A stretch of 64,000 nt of DNA from Helicobacter suis HS1 (GCF_026000295.1 NZ_AP026769.1:1-64000), one strand, 5' to 3'. Shown: positions 20,800 to 30,150, counted from the first letter of the stretch. Notes: generated by a model from the letters alone, not told the origin. Numbers and translations: made by a program.

Positions 20800-21040
20800 G
20801 AAAAAACTTAAGATGACCTAGAAAAACGTAAATTCACAACTTAACGCGCGGGGAGTAGTTAAAGACTTATCACTTAGCGCTGAGTGACTAAAATACCGCC
20901 GCTTTCAATTTAGATTGACTGCCAGAAGTTCCCAAAAGAGTTATCAAAATTTTCTAAAGAAGTTCTAAAAAAATGTTAGGTATAGGTATTGGTATTGGTA
21001 GTTAAATTATTCACCTATGTATTAGAGAAGTTGATATCAT
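20800..21040. other. Intergenic stretch with possible IS200/IS605 right-end remnant
   Basis: The motif AACTTAACGCGCGGGGAGTA starts near 20838 and is followed by CACTTAGCGCTGAGTG, an imperfect hairpin. A near copy, in opposite orientation, occurs at about 40115-40136. GCGCG followed by GGGAG and TCAA or TTAA resembles the right end and guide-RNA scaffold of IS605-type TnpB elements. No transposase gene remains. A short hexamer repeat (GGTATT units) lies near 20982. Otherwise I see nothing. Confidence 0.3.
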
Positions 21041-22687
21041 CTAAACCTTTAAATCTGCCCAGTTACTAGCTATGCTAGCATGGCATTCTAATGGCACGCG
21101 TAAGGGGTAGATATTCTCCATAAGGGTCTTAATTTCTTGTTGCAACTCTCTAGCCTCTATCTCACTCACCTCTAAAATCAGCTCATCATGTACTTGTACT
21201 AGCATTTTAATATCTGCGCGACTTTCATATTTTTGATAAATCGCAAGCATAGCTAATTTAACCAAATCGCTAGCACTTCCCTGAAAAAGGGTATTAACTC
21301 CCTCGCGTAGATAATCAGCATGCAGTTTAGGGCTAGCTTGTTTAAAAGAGAAACGGCGCACATGCCCTAAAAGCGTAGTAACCTGCCCTTCTTGTAAAAT
21401 ACGCGCTTTCAGCTCCTCTAAAAAATTTTTAATCGTGGGGAATTTATTAAAATAACGCTCCATGTAAGCCTTAGCCTCCTCTTGGCTAATCTGCAGGGTT
21501 TGGGCTAATTTTCTAGCCCCCATGCCATAAATTAAGCCAAAATTAATCGCCTTTGCAATAGGGCGTTTAGCCTGAGCCTGATTGCCAAAAAGGGCGGTAG
21601 CGGTGTTAAGATGGATGTCCTCTTTTTGCTCAAAGGCTTTTAAGAGGGCTTGATCCTCACTAAAATGTGCTAAAAGCCTTAATTCAATCTGAGAATAATC
21701 CACCCCAATTAAAACACAGCCAGCAGAGGCAATAAAACCCCGGGCTATCTTTCTACCTAAATCATGGCGTATAGGGATATTTTGCAAATTAGGGTTAGCA
21801 GAACTCAGTCTTGAGGAGGCGGTTTTATTTTGGTAAAAAGTAGTGTGGATTTTCCCCTGAGTGTGTCGTTTTAAAAAGGGTTCTACATAGGTAGATTGGA
21901 GTTTGAATATTTCGCGGTAGTTTAAAAGTTTAGTGAGTAATACACCCACGCAAACCCCCCGCACTTCTGATTGAGCATAAGTTGCCTGCAAGGCTTTTAA
22001 ACTTGCCTCGTTGGTAGAAAGCCCTATTTTGCCTTTTTTAATCCCCTTGCTTTCAAGCCCTAAATGTTCATAAAGCACCTGTGCCCACTGCCTAGAGGAA
22101 TTGACATTAAGTGGCATAGAGAGCATGTTTTGCATGCTTTGTTCTAAATTTTCTAAATTCTCTTTAAATTCTTGTTGCAAAACCTTAAAATAGGCAATAT
22201 CTAGCAAAAATCCATGCCCTTGCATTGTATAGAGCAATTCTAAAAGCGGGTATTCAAGTTTGTGGGCTATACCCCATAATTCTTGGCTTAAAACCTCTTT
22301 GTAATGTTTGTAGGCTTTTAAGATTAAACGCGCATTGATAGAGGCTTTAAAAAGCGCCTCTGTATCCTCTAAACCGGCTAAATCATAACCCTGCTCTCCT
22401 AAATACTGCCCTAAGGCATGCAAAGAAGGTTCTAAATAGCAATTTTCTAGCCAAGCTAAAATCCCAATATCTTCATAGCAAGTTGGAAAGGGAAAGTTAT
22501 AACCCCTAAGCAAGCTACAGACCTCTTTAAGGTTATAGGCGATGAGTTTATGCTGGCTGAGTGAGTGCAAACATTGTATACTTTCTTGGTTTAAAGAAAT
22601 GCAAAAAAATTCGCCCTCTTGATCTAATGCATTAAGCAAGAGCACAGCCAACCCCAGCCCCTCTTTAAGTTCTAAAATCTGAATCAC
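21041..22687 (-). CDS. polA: DNA polymerase I, polymerase domain (3' part of split polA)
   Basis: This frame carries the inactive 3'-5' exonuclease-like region and the full family A polymerase. Motif A is GCVLIGVDYSQIELRLLAHF, followed by the O-helix RPIAKAINFGLIYGMG and motif C VQVHDELILEV. The frame is in fact open back to about 22775 and reads PKVKPLAPQKINL, joining the end of the 5'-nuclease ORF if the CCCC run at 22772-22775 had one more C. It is therefore one polA gene with a 1-base lesion, or a sequencing error. Pol I fills gaps and removes Okazaki primers. Confidence 0.88.
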   Translation of the reverse strand: MIQILELKEGLGLAVLLLNALDQEGEFFCISLNQESIQCLHSLSQHKLIAYNLKEVCSLLRGYNFPFPTCYEDIGILAWLENCYLEPSLHALGQYLGEQGYDLAGLEDTEALFKASINARLILKAYKHYKEVLSQELWGIAHKLEYPLLELLYTMQGHGFLLDIAYFKVLQQEFKENLENLEQSMQNMLSMPLNVNSSRQWAQVLYEHLGLESKGIKKGKIGLSTNEASLKALQATYAQSEVRGVCVGVLLTKLLNYREIFKLQSTYVEPFLKRHTQGKIHTTFYQNKTASSRLSSANPNLQNIPIRHDLGRKIARGFIASAGCVLIGVDYSQIELRLLAHFSEDQALLKAFEQKEDIHLNTATALFGNQAQAKRPIAKAINFGLIYGMGARKLAQTLQISQEEAKAYMERYFNKFPTIKNFLEELKARILQEGQVTTLLGHVRRFSFKQASPKLHADYLREGVNTLFQGSASDLVKLAMLAIYQKYESRADIKMLVQVHDELILEVSEIEARELQQEIKTLMENIYPLRVPLECHASIASNWADLKV

Positions 22688-22755
22688 ACTCCCCTGAGCG
22701 CTGCTAATTTTTTCTAACGCTTCTTGTGGGGGGCAGAGATTTATTTTTTGTGGGG

Positions 22756-23610
22756 CTAAGGGTTTGACTTTGGGGTTATTTGTTTGAGTAGTCCAAACAT
22801 TTCATAGTGCTTTAATTCTGCTTCTATCTTTAAAAGCGGATGACTCTTAGGAAAAAGTCCCTTTGTACTTAAATCTTGATTCATAAAAAGCGAGGTATTA
22901 AGAGTGGCTAACTCACGGCTTAAAAAGGCTTGGTTGTAATCTCTTCTGAGTGCCTCTATTAGTTTAGGCGAAAGTTTAAGGTTATCTAAATTGGCATAGA
23001 GGGCTTCAAGGTTAGCATGCTTTTCTAAGAGTTTACTAGCATTTTTAGGGCCTATGCCCTCCACGCCTTTATACCCATCGCTACTATCGCCCACCAAACC
23101 CTGATAATCTCTAAACTGGCAGGGCGCAATACCATATTTTTGCATGCACTCTGTAACGCCGCTTTCCTTACGGCTACTTAAATCACAAAGCACCACTTGA
23201 GAATCTACCAGTTGGTAAAAATCTTTATCAAAACTTATAATCCGTACAAAATGATCTTTAAAAGCATAACAAAGACTAGCAATCACATCATCGCTTTCAT
23301 ACCCCTCCACACTCAGCGCACACAAACCCATTTGCTCTATCCACTCTAAGATAATGGGCAGTTGGGTATGCAGATGAGGCGGGGCGATGCGATTAGCTTT
23401 GTAGGCAGGATCAAGGGTTTTTCTATGATTACTCTGACTTTCTAAAGCAAAAATGAGTCTATCTGCCTTAAAGCTATAAAGTTGGTGGATAATTTTAGCA
23501 AAGGCGCTTAGCCACGCTGTATTGATACCCTTTGAGGTTTGCAAATCACGCAAAGGATAGTAAAACTTAAAGAGCAACCCAAAGGTATCTACTAAATGTA
23601 GGGTTTTCAT
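22756..23610 (-). CDS. polA: DNA polymerase I, 5'-3' exonuclease domain (5' part of split polA)
   Basis: The 284 residues are the FEN-like 5' nuclease of Pol I. They show LVDTFGLLFKFYY, VEGYESDDVIASLCYAF, ISFDKDFYQLVD with catalytic aspartates, GLVGDSSDGYKGVEGIGPKNA and the helix-hairpin-helix. The frame ends QITPKSNP at TAG just after the CCCC tract that breaks it from the polymerase part. ATG 23610 overlaps the thyX stop (ATGA). As a separate protein this would be a free flap nuclease, but the single missing base makes a broken fusion more likely. Confidence 0.88.
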   Translation of the reverse strand: MKTLHLVDTFGLLFKFYYPLRDLQTSKGINTAWLSAFAKIIHQLYSFKADRLIFALESQSNHRKTLDPAYKANRIAPPHLHTQLPIILEWIEQMGLCALSVEGYESDDVIASLCYAFKDHFVRIISFDKDFYQLVDSQVVLCDLSSRKESGVTECMQKYGIAPCQFRDYQGLVGDSSDGYKGVEGIGPKNASKLLEKHANLEALYANLDNLKLSPKLIEALRRDYNQAFLSRELATLNTSLFMNQDLSTKGLFPKSHPLLKIEAELKHYEMFGLLKQITPKSNP

Positions 23611-24227
23611 GTGTTAAGGCAGTGGGTGAAGAGATAGCGGTGATCTTCAGGCAAAGCTTCATAGAGTTTAAAGGCAAGTTTACGAATCTCCCAAAGGGCT
23701 TTAGAATCGGTGCGTAAACTCAAGAAATTTTGTAAACTCCTTGCATTAATACTAAAGGCTAGGCTAGTTTTATAACTCTCTGGCATGGCAAATTTAGCAT
23801 GATCGTTTTTAATATGCTGAGTAAGTAAGAGGCGCAAATTTTCTAAAGCTTGGATACTGGCTAAATCTACCGCCTCTACCCCTGTAAAAACTAAGAATTT
23901 TTGAGCCCGCTTTAAATTTTGCTCTGGGGGTAAAAAACTAGCCTCGTCTTTAAGTTCTTTAAGAGTGTAGCGGCTAGATTTAACCGAAAAACTAGCCATG
24001 CGGTGGCGGGCAAGTTCTTGTAAGCAGGCGCGGCTAATGCCTTGTATATCAAAATTATAAAAGAGATGTTCAAGGGTAGAATTGTGGCGGTATTTATTAG
24101 CTACGCGATCAATAAGCTCTAAATCCTTGCGCCCACCCCCATCGCTGTAGGCAAAGCTTTGATAACAGGTGCGGATAGCTTCATAACAACAACTTAGCGG
24201 AGTGGCATGTTTTAGATGTACTTGCAT
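23607..24227 (-). CDS. thyX: Flavin-dependent thymidylate synthase ThyX
   Basis: ThyX makes dTMP from dUMP using FAD, NADPH and methylene-THF, replacing ThyA in Helicobacter. The family signature RHR-x7-S is seen as RHRMASFSVKS at residues 74-84. The region ESYKTSLAFSINARSLQNFL near the C-terminus supplies further substrate contacts. At 206 residues it has family length. It overlaps polA by 4 bp and follows the periplasmic protein gene by 9 bp, forming one minus-strand transcript with both. Confidence 0.95.
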   Translation of the reverse strand: MQVHLKHATPLSCCYEAIRTCYQSFAYSDGGGRKDLELIDRVANKYRHNSTLEHLFYNFDIQGISRACLQELARHRMASFSVKSSRYTLKELKDEASFLPPEQNLKRAQKFLVFTGVEAVDLASIQALENLRLLLTQHIKNDHAKFAMPESYKTSLAFSINARSLQNFLSLRTDSKALWEIRKLAFKLYEALPEDHRYLFTHCLNT

Positions 24228-24236
24228 GGATCTTTC

Positions 24237-25520
24237 TTAGTGGGTTGGGGGGATTAAGGGGCTAAAACCCAAGTATTTAGGCGTATAGATCGTATTTGTA
24301 TAGATAATTTGTTGATTCTCCATAGGTTCTTTAAAATAACGCTCTAAGCTAGGATTTAAACGCAACAGCATGTGTTCTAAAGAATCAACACTAGCATAAC
24401 TCACCCAGTCATATTCTAAATCAGCATTCAAAAGGGTAGCTGTTTGGCTCAAATAAGGGCTTGTTTTACTAATAGCACTTGTAATATAAAGATGTTTGCG
24501 ATCTTTAGGTTGGGTGAGCATGAACATGGAGAGGTTAAAATTAATCTGAGAGGAGAGATACATTAAAGGCCGATCTCTACTACTTAGCATGCCAATTTGG
24601 GAGAGTAAAAGCCCGGTTTTGACAATGGAGGTATTAAAAAACACAACGGCATCTTTAAAATATTTACGCTGGTGTACCAATTCACGCCCAAAGGTGCTAG
24701 CTTTTTTAAAAGTGATTGTATCCTCATACAAAATATTAGCCCCTAAATCTTTTAAACTTTTGCTAAGCATTGCCCCTCTAAAGCTATCATCGTCATAAAC
24801 CACTAGGGGTTTGTGCTGGCTTAATTCTAAAAGCATATCTACTTGAGAGGGGAAATTAATCCCACCAAAGATAAGCATGGAGGGTAAATCCATGCGTTTT
24901 TCTAATTGGTGTTTGTTGACGGTGGGAATGATAGTGGGTAAAGTTAGAGGTGTTTTAGCCACTAGATTTTGTACCCCTTCTTGGGTTAAAAGAGCAATCA
25001 CAAAAGGAAAGCCTTCTTGTACGATGCTTTGATAGGTTTGTTTGAGATTATCCGGATCTTCTTGTTGGCTATCAAAAACCTTAAAGGTAAAATCATGGTT
25101 TTTAAGCGCTAAATAAGCCAAAATGGCATTCGTAGAAAGATCAGAATAACTCCCGATGACTTTTTTAGGCACTAAAATAGCAACTTTATAAGATTGCTCT
25201 TGATTTTGTGCGTTTTCTTGTTGGGGTTGGCTAGTGGCTAGTTTGGGATTGAGCCAGTCATTGATAATGGCATAATTATCCTGTAATTGGTGATCTTTAA
25301 TCTCTGCAGAATAGCGCGCTAGAAAAGAAAAAACTTGTCCTTTAGCATAGAGTTCTTTTAGACAATCTGCACTACATGGCTTTAAAGCCACCACAACCTG
25401 CTTAGCAGGTGGCAGAGGAGAAAGTAAGCGGGGGCGCACTCTAGCAGAGCCAAAAGAGCTAAGAATAGCTAGAGCTATAATTCCCCTAAAATAATTAATC
25501 CTTATGCTTTTTAAAGACAT
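24237..25520 (-). CDS. Secreted protein with type-1 periplasmic-binding-like fold
   Basis: A signal-like N-terminus (FRGIIALAILSSFGSA) precedes 400 residues containing KVAILVPKKVIGSYSDLSTN and repeated alpha/beta units such as FPFVIALLTQEGV, PLVVYDDDSFRG and PLMYLSSQI. This pattern resembles the LpoA or amino-acid-receptor type of periplasmic binding fold. It probably acts in the periplasm, perhaps in envelope assembly. The start at 25520 lies 26 bp inside aspA and lacks a clear ribosome site, so it may depend on coupling. I do not recognise a named family. Confidence 0.7.
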   Translation of the reverse strand: MSLKSIRINYFRGIIALAILSSFGSARVRPRLLSPLPPAKQVVVALKPCSADCLKELYAKGQVFSFLARYSAEIKDHQLQDNYAIINDWLNPKLATSQPQQENAQNQEQSYKVAILVPKKVIGSYSDLSTNAILAYLALKNHDFTFKVFDSQQEDPDNLKQTYQSIVQEGFPFVIALLTQEGVQNLVAKTPLTLPTIIPTVNKHQLEKRMDLPSMLIFGGINFPSQVDMLLELSQHKPLVVYDDDSFRGAMLSKSLKDLGANILYEDTITFKKASTFGRELVHQRKYFKDAVVFFNTSIVKTGLLLSQIGMLSSRDRPLMYLSSQINFNLSMFMLTQPKDRKHLYITSAISKTSPYLSQTATLLNADLEYDWVSYASVDSLEHMLLRLNPSLERYFKEPMENQQIIYTNTIYTPKYLGFSPLIPPTH

Positions 25521-26907
25521 GGGGGCTTACCATATTGGCAGGTTGGAAGATCTCATCAAGTTGTTCTTGTGTTAAAAGTTTGCGCTCTAAGACAATCTCA
25601 TGTACAGCTTTGCCGGTTTCAAGGGCTTCTTTAGCAATGGAGGCAGATTTTTCATACCCGATATGGGGATTAAGGGCGGTAACAATGCCAATGCTATTAA
25701 ACACATAATCATGGCAGATTTTTTCATTAGCAGTAATGCCTAAAATACATTTATCTACCAAAGTGTGAATCGCGCGATCGAGCATCAAAAACGAATGGAA
25801 GAGCTTATAGGCGATAATAGGTTCAAAAACATTTAGTTGGAGTTGCCCGCCTTCAGCTGCCATTGTAATAGAAAGATCGTTGCCAATGACTGAAAAGCAG
25901 ACTTGATTCACCACTTCTGGGATAACGGGGTTAACTTTACCGGGCATGATAGAGCTACCGGGTTGCATTCTGGGTAAATTAATTTCATTAAGCCCAGCAC
26001 GAGGACCAGAACTTAAAAGTCTCAGATCGTTACAAATTTTAGAGAGTTTGACAGAAACCCGTTTGAGCGCCCCGCTTACTTGTACATAAGCCCCTGTGCT
26101 TTGGCTAGCTTCAATTAGATCGTGAGCAATTGTAAAGGGTCTACCTGTAACTTCTTGGATTTTTTTCTCTACAATGCGTTTATAGTCCGGGTGGGAGTTA
26201 ATGCCTGTGCCAATTGCTGTTCCTCCAAGATTAAGTACGCGTGTCCAATTGCGCGCATCTAAAAGGTGCTGTATGTCTTTTTCTACCATAGAAACGAAGG
26301 TTTCAAATTCTTGACCCAAAGTCATGGGCACGGCATCTTGAAGTTGTGTACGCCCCATTTTTAAAATATGGGCAAATTCTTTGCTTTTTTTATCAAAAGC
26401 GTCTTTAAGAACTTTTAGGGTTTGAACGAGTTTATCAAGCCGTTCATAGATTGCGATTTTAAGGGCTGAGGGGTAGGTGTCGTTGGTAGATTGGGAGCGG
26501 TTAACATGATCATTTGGGTGGCAGTATTGGTATTCTCCCTTTTTATGCCCTAAAATCTCTAAAGCCAAATTGGTAACCACTTCATTCACATTCATATTTG
26601 TACTTGTGCCCGCTCCGCCTTGAATCATATCCACTACAAATTGATCGTGGTGTTCTCCTTGAATGATGCGATCGCAGGCCTTACAAATGGCATCAGAAAT
26701 TTTAATATCTACAAGCCCGAGTTCAGCATTAGCTAAAGCCGCAGCCTTCTTTACTTGAGCATAAGAACGGATAAAAACAGGGTAGTTAAACAGCCTATCA
26801 TGGGTGATGTTAAAATTCTCCACCGCGCGCATTGTCTGGATTCCATAGTACAGATCGTCTTCAATCTCCATCTCGCCGATAAAATCATGCTCTTTTCTAG
26901 TTGCCAT
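25495..26907 (-). CDS. aspA: Aspartate ammonia-lyase AspA
   Basis: AspA converts aspartate to fumarate and ammonia. The superfamily signature GSSIMPGKVNPVIPEVVNQV contains the catalytic serine loop. The N-terminal EDDLYYGIQTMRAVENFNIT and the 470-residue length favour aspartase over class II fumarase. GGAGTSTNMNVNEV and THxxDAVPMTLGQEF-like segments are also present. AAGGAGAT lies upstream of ATG 26907. It heads the aspA-periplasmic protein-thyX-polA run and is divergent from accB. Fumarate hydratase cannot be fully excluded from sequence reading alone. Confidence 0.9.
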   Translation of the reverse strand: MATRKEHDFIGEMEIEDDLYYGIQTMRAVENFNITHDRLFNYPVFIRSYAQVKKAAALANAELGLVDIKISDAICKACDRIIQGEHHDQFVVDMIQGGAGTSTNMNVNEVVTNLALEILGHKKGEYQYCHPNDHVNRSQSTNDTYPSALKIAIYERLDKLVQTLKVLKDAFDKKSKEFAHILKMGRTQLQDAVPMTLGQEFETFVSMVEKDIQHLLDARNWTRVLNLGGTAIGTGINSHPDYKRIVEKKIQEVTGRPFTIAHDLIEASQSTGAYVQVSGALKRVSVKLSKICNDLRLLSSGPRAGLNEINLPRMQPGSSIMPGKVNPVIPEVVNQVCFSVIGNDLSITMAAEGGQLQLNVFEPIIAYKLFHSFLMLDRAIHTLVDKCILGITANEKICHDYVFNSIGIVTALNPHIGYEKSASIAKEALETGKAVHEIVLERKLLTQEQLDEIFQPANMVSPHVFKKHKD

Positions 26908-26993
26908 TTTAAGATCTCCTTGTGGATAAGATAGTGTGGCATTCTACTAATTTAAAATTAATATTGGCACAAAGGAACAATTAAACATGTTAT

Positions 26994-26999
26994 CATAAT
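26994..26999 (+). promoter_or_regulatory. Possible -10 element for accB
   Basis: TATCATAATCC in the 125-bp aspA-accB divergent gap has CATAAT at these positions, 34 bp before the accB ATG. AAGGA at 27022 is the ribosome site. A second promoter for aspA must lie on the other strand, but I see no clear box. Confidence 0.4.
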
Positions 27000-27032
27000 C
27001 CAAATTCCAAACTTTAATTTTTAAGGATTGCT

Positions 27033-27503
27033 ATGAATCCAACCGACATACAAGGTCTAATGGTTGCTTTTGATCAAAGTAATATCAGCTATTTTAAACT
27101 CAAAATGGAGAATGTAGAACTCGTGTTAAATAAGGTTTCTACTAAAAAGGGGGTGGTTGTTTCTGATCATTTACCCATCCAAACCCCCACCGCTAGCGCC
27201 TGTTCTTTAAATAGTGTAGCAGGGGCAGCAAGTGTGAGTAGTAGCGCCAAAGAAAACACCAAAGAAGATTACATTCTCTCGCCTATGGTAGGTACTTTTT
27301 ATCACCGCCCCTCCCCTACGGCTAGCCCTTATGTACAAGTGGGCGATAGCATTAAAAAAGGGCAAATTATTGGTATTGTGGAGGCAATGAAGATCATGAA
27401 TGAAATTGAAGCGGAGTGTGATTGTAAAATCCTCTCTATTGAAGTAGAAGATGCGACAGCCGTAGAATATGGCACCCAGCTTGTTAAAATTGAAAAACTC
27501 TAA
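27033..27503 (+). CDS. accB: Biotin carboxyl carrier protein of acetyl-CoA carboxylase
   Basis: This is the BCCP subunit, which carries carboxybiotin between AccC and the carboxyltransferase in fatty acid synthesis. The C-terminal biotinyl domain starts ILSPMVGTFYHRPSPTASPY and contains EAMKIMNEIEA, with the biotinylated lysine near residue 119. A Ser/Ala-rich linker precedes it. At 156 residues it is of normal length. accC starts one base after its stop, so the two are coupled. Confidence 0.96.
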   Translation: MNPTDIQGLMVAFDQSNISYFKLKMENVELVLNKVSTKKGVVVSDHLPIQTPTASACSLNSVAGAASVSSSAKENTKEDYILSPMVGTFYHRPSPTASPYVQVGDSIKKGQIIGIVEAMKIMNEIEAECDCKILSIEVEDATAVEYGTQLVKIEKL

Positions 27504-27504
27504 G

Positions 27505-28848
27505 ATGAAAAATATAGAACGCATCCTCATAGCAAATAGAGGGGAGATCGCGCTAAGGGCTATTCAAACTATCGCACAAATGGGCAAACAATCCATCGCG
27601 ATTTATTCAAGTGCGGATAAAGACGCCCATTATCTTAATGTTGCCGATGCTAAGGTTTGTATCGGGGGGCCAAAATCAGCACAAAGTTATTTAAATATCC
27701 CAGCCATTATTAGCGCTGCTGAACTCTTTGAAGCAGACGCAATTTTTCCGGGCTATGGGTTTTTGAGTGAAAATCAAAATTTTGTAGAAATTTGTTCTCA
27801 TCATGGCTTAGAATTTATCGGCCCTAGTGCGCAGGTAATGGCCTTAATGGGGGATAAATCTAAAGCTAAAACTTGCATGCAAGAGGTGGGGGTGCCGGTG
27901 GTTGAGGGCTCTGAGGGCATTTTAAAAAGTTACGATCAAGCTTTAGAGGTGGCCAAGCGTATTGGCTTTCCTATTATCATTAAAGCAGCCAATGGGGGCG
28001 GGGGTAGGGGAATGCGTGTGGTGAGCGATCCAGCCTTACTTAAAAATCTTTATCTAGCCGCCGAAACAGAGGCTTTAAGTGCCTTTGGAGATGGGAGTGT
28101 GTATATTGAAAAATTTATCCAAAATCCTAAACACATTGAAGTACAAATTTTAGCCGACAAACATGGCAATGTGGTTCATGTCGGTGAGCGGGATTGTTCA
28201 ACCCAACGGCGGCAACAAAAACTCATTGAGGAAACCCCTGCTTTGGCGCTTAAAGAGGAGGTGAGAGAAAAATTACTCGCCACTGCCATTAAAGCGGCTA
28301 AGCATATTGGCTATGTGGGAGCGGGGACTTTTGAGTTTTTGCTTGATGCTAATGGGGTAGATTTTTATTTTATGGAGATGAATACCCGTTTGCAGGTGGA
28401 GCATACGGTAAGTGAAATGGTGAGTGGTTTAGATTTGGTAGAGTGGATGATAAAAATTGCACAAGGCGAAAAACTCCCCTCTCAAGAGAGTATTAAGTGT
28501 ACTGGGCATGCCATTGAGTGCCGTATTACAGCTGAAGATCCTAAGACCTTTACACCTAATGCGGGCAAAATCAATGCGTGGATTTCCCCCGGAGGAATGG
28601 GGGTGCGCTTTGATACGCATGCTTATGCCGGCTATGTTGTCCCGCCCTTTTATGATTCCATGATTGGCAAGCTTATCGTGCATGCACCTAGTAGAGATCA
28701 AGCTATTATTAAAATGAAACGCGCGCTTAAAGAGTTTCTTGTAGAGGGGATTAAAACCACGCGCGATTTTCACCTTTCTATGTTAGAAAACCCCGATTTT
28801 AGGCGTAACCAAATCCACACCAAATATTTAGAAAGCCAAAAGGAGTAG
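27505..28848 (+). CDS. accC: Biotin carboxylase AccC
   Basis: AccC carboxylates biotin with ATP and bicarbonate. The ATP-grasp fold is shown by RILIANRGEIALRAIQT at the N-terminus, the glycine-rich loop KAANGGGGRGMRVV, ERDCSTQRRQQKLIEE and MNTRLQVEHTVSE. The real start is ATG 27505, just after the accB stop; the frame is open 36 bp further left but inside accB. The 447 residues match the family. It forms an operon with accB and probably aspB. Confidence 0.97.
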   Translation: MKNIERILIANRGEIALRAIQTIAQMGKQSIAIYSSADKDAHYLNVADAKVCIGGPKSAQSYLNIPAIISAAELFEADAIFPGYGFLSENQNFVEICSHHGLEFIGPSAQVMALMGDKSKAKTCMQEVGVPVVEGSEGILKSYDQALEVAKRIGFPIIIKAANGGGGRGMRVVSDPALLKNLYLAAETEALSAFGDGSVYIEKFIQNPKHIEVQILADKHGNVVHVGERDCSTQRRQQKLIEETPALALKEEVREKLLATAIKAAKHIGYVGAGTFEFLLDANGVDFYFMEMNTRLQVEHTVSEMVSGLDLVEWMIKIAQGEKLPSQESIKCTGHAIECRITAEDPKTFTPNAGKINAWISPGGMGVRFDTHAYAGYVVPPFYDSMIGKLIVHAPSRDQAIIKMKRALKEFLVEGIKTTRDFHLSMLENPDFRRNQIHTKYLESQKE

Positions 28849-28851
28849 CCA

Positions 28852-30003
28852 ATGTATGCCTCTAAAGTAGAAAACCTTGCCCCCTCTAAAACTATCGCTA
28901 TTAGCACCCTCGCCCAAGAGCTCAAGGCACAGGGTAAAGATGTTTTGAGTTTTAGCGCTGGAGAACCTGACTTTGATACGCCTAATTCTATCAAAGAGGC
29001 CGCGATTAAGGCCATTGAACAGGGTTTTAGTAAGTACACCGCTGTAAAAGGTGTTCCAGAGTTACTCAAGGCTATTTCGCATAAATTTAAACAAGAAAAT
29101 GGCCTTGAGTATGCACCCGATGAGGTCATGGTAAGCAATGGGGCTAAACAATGCTTGTTTAATGCGATTCAAGCCCTTTTAAACTCCGGTGATGAGGTGA
29201 TCATTCCTGCGCCCTACTGGGTGAGCTATCCTGAGATTGTGAATTATAGCGGGGGTAAAAGTGTGTTTTTACCCACTAGCTTAGAAAGTAGTTTTAAGAT
29301 CACCCCTGAGCAACTCAAAACAGCCCTCACACCTAAAACTAAAATGCTCATTCTCTCTAGCCCTTCTAATCCTACGGGTATGATTTATAGCAAAGAGGAG
29401 TTACAGGCTTTAGCTAATGTCTTAGAAAAAACTAATGTTTGGGTGCTAAGTGATGAGATTTATGAAAAACTTGTTTATGAGGGGGTGTTTTATTCTTTTG
29501 GGGCTTTGCCTAACATGCTTGATCGCACCATTAGTATTAATGGTTTAAGCAAAGCCTTTAGCATGACAGGTTGGCGTGTGGGGTATTTGGGTACAAAAGA
29601 TAAAACTTTACTTAAACACATGGTAGCCCTGCAAAGCCATAGCACTTCTAATATTAATTCCATTACCCAAAGGGCTGCTCTAGCTGCTCTTAGTGGGTGT
29701 GCACAGGCAGATATAGAAACCATGCGCCTAGCTTTTAAAGAGAGGCGTGATGTGGCCTTTGGAACTCTGCGTGAAATCCCGGGCTTAACCACAATCAAAC
29801 CACAGGGGGCTTTTTATCTGTGGATTAAAATTCCGGGGGATTCAACGCAATTTTGCCAACAACTGTTAGAGGAACAGGGAGTGGCATTTGTACCGGGTAG
29901 TGCCTTTGGAATGGAAGGGTTTGTGCGCATGTCTTATGCGTGCTCTTTAGAGCAAATTAAACAGGGATTAGAAAGACTTAAGGTGTTTATGCAAAAGAGA
30001 TAA
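28852..30003 (+). CDS. aspB: PLP-dependent aspartate aminotransferase (class I/II)
   Basis: The protein interconverts aspartate/oxaloacetate and glutamate/2-oxoglutarate, or a related pair. Motifs are FSAGEPDFDTP, TAVKGVPELLKAI, SSPSNPTGMIYSKEEL, VLSDEIYEKLVYEG and the PLP lysine in SINGLSKAFSMTGWRVGYLG. The 383 residues match the subgroup I beta enzymes. It starts 3 bp after accC, so it is probably co-transcribed. Specificity for aspartate is inferred from overall similarity. Confidence 0.9.
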   Translation: MYASKVENLAPSKTIAISTLAQELKAQGKDVLSFSAGEPDFDTPNSIKEAAIKAIEQGFSKYTAVKGVPELLKAISHKFKQENGLEYAPDEVMVSNGAKQCLFNAIQALLNSGDEVIIPAPYWVSYPEIVNYSGGKSVFLPTSLESSFKITPEQLKTALTPKTKMLILSSPSNPTGMIYSKEELQALANVLEKTNVWVLSDEIYEKLVYEGVFYSFGALPNMLDRTISINGLSKAFSMTGWRVGYLGTKDKTLLKHMVALQSHSTSNINSITQRAALAALSGCAQADIETMRLAFKERRDVAFGTLREIPGLTTIKPQGAFYLWIKIPGDSTQFCQQLLEEQGVAFVPGSAFGMEGFVRMSYACSLEQIKQGLERLKVFMQKR

Positions 30004-30037
30004 CTCTTTGAGTTGTTTAACCTGCATTGAGCGCGTA

Positions 30038-30074
30038 TTTAGACTACTAGCTTACTAGGGCTTTGTAGTCTAAA
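30038..30074 (+). terminator. Hairpin after aspB, probable terminator
   Basis: TTTAGACTAC at 30038-30047 pairs perfectly with GTAGTCTAAA at 30065-30074, with a 17-base loop. It lies 35 bp past the aspB stop. There is no long T run after it, so termination may be partial or bidirectional. Confidence 0.5.
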
Positions 30075-30144
30075 GTAAAACTAATATAACCCTTAAGACT
30101 TTTAATTGTCTATTTTTGTTTAACAAAACATGCTTTGAATGTAT

Positions 30145-30150
30145 TATAAT
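30145..30150 (+). promoter_or_regulatory. Promoter -10 element of the accessory operon
   Basis: GTATTATAATG contains a perfect TATAAT 27 bp before the ATG at 30177. GCGAGGTG provides a plausible ribosome site. This is the only good promoter seen for the coupled genes up to 39737. Confidence 0.55.

Noticed and set aside
22756-22790. Programmed ribosomal frameshift in polA
   Set aside because: No slippery heptamer followed by a structure is visible, and Pol I is not known to use frameshifting; a mutation or C-run error is simpler.
25495-26907. Class II fumarase (fumC) instead of aspartase
   Set aside because: The SS-IMPGKVNP-VIPE loop and the N-terminal YYGIQT-RA-ENF pattern and length favour aspartase, though an assay would be needed for proof.
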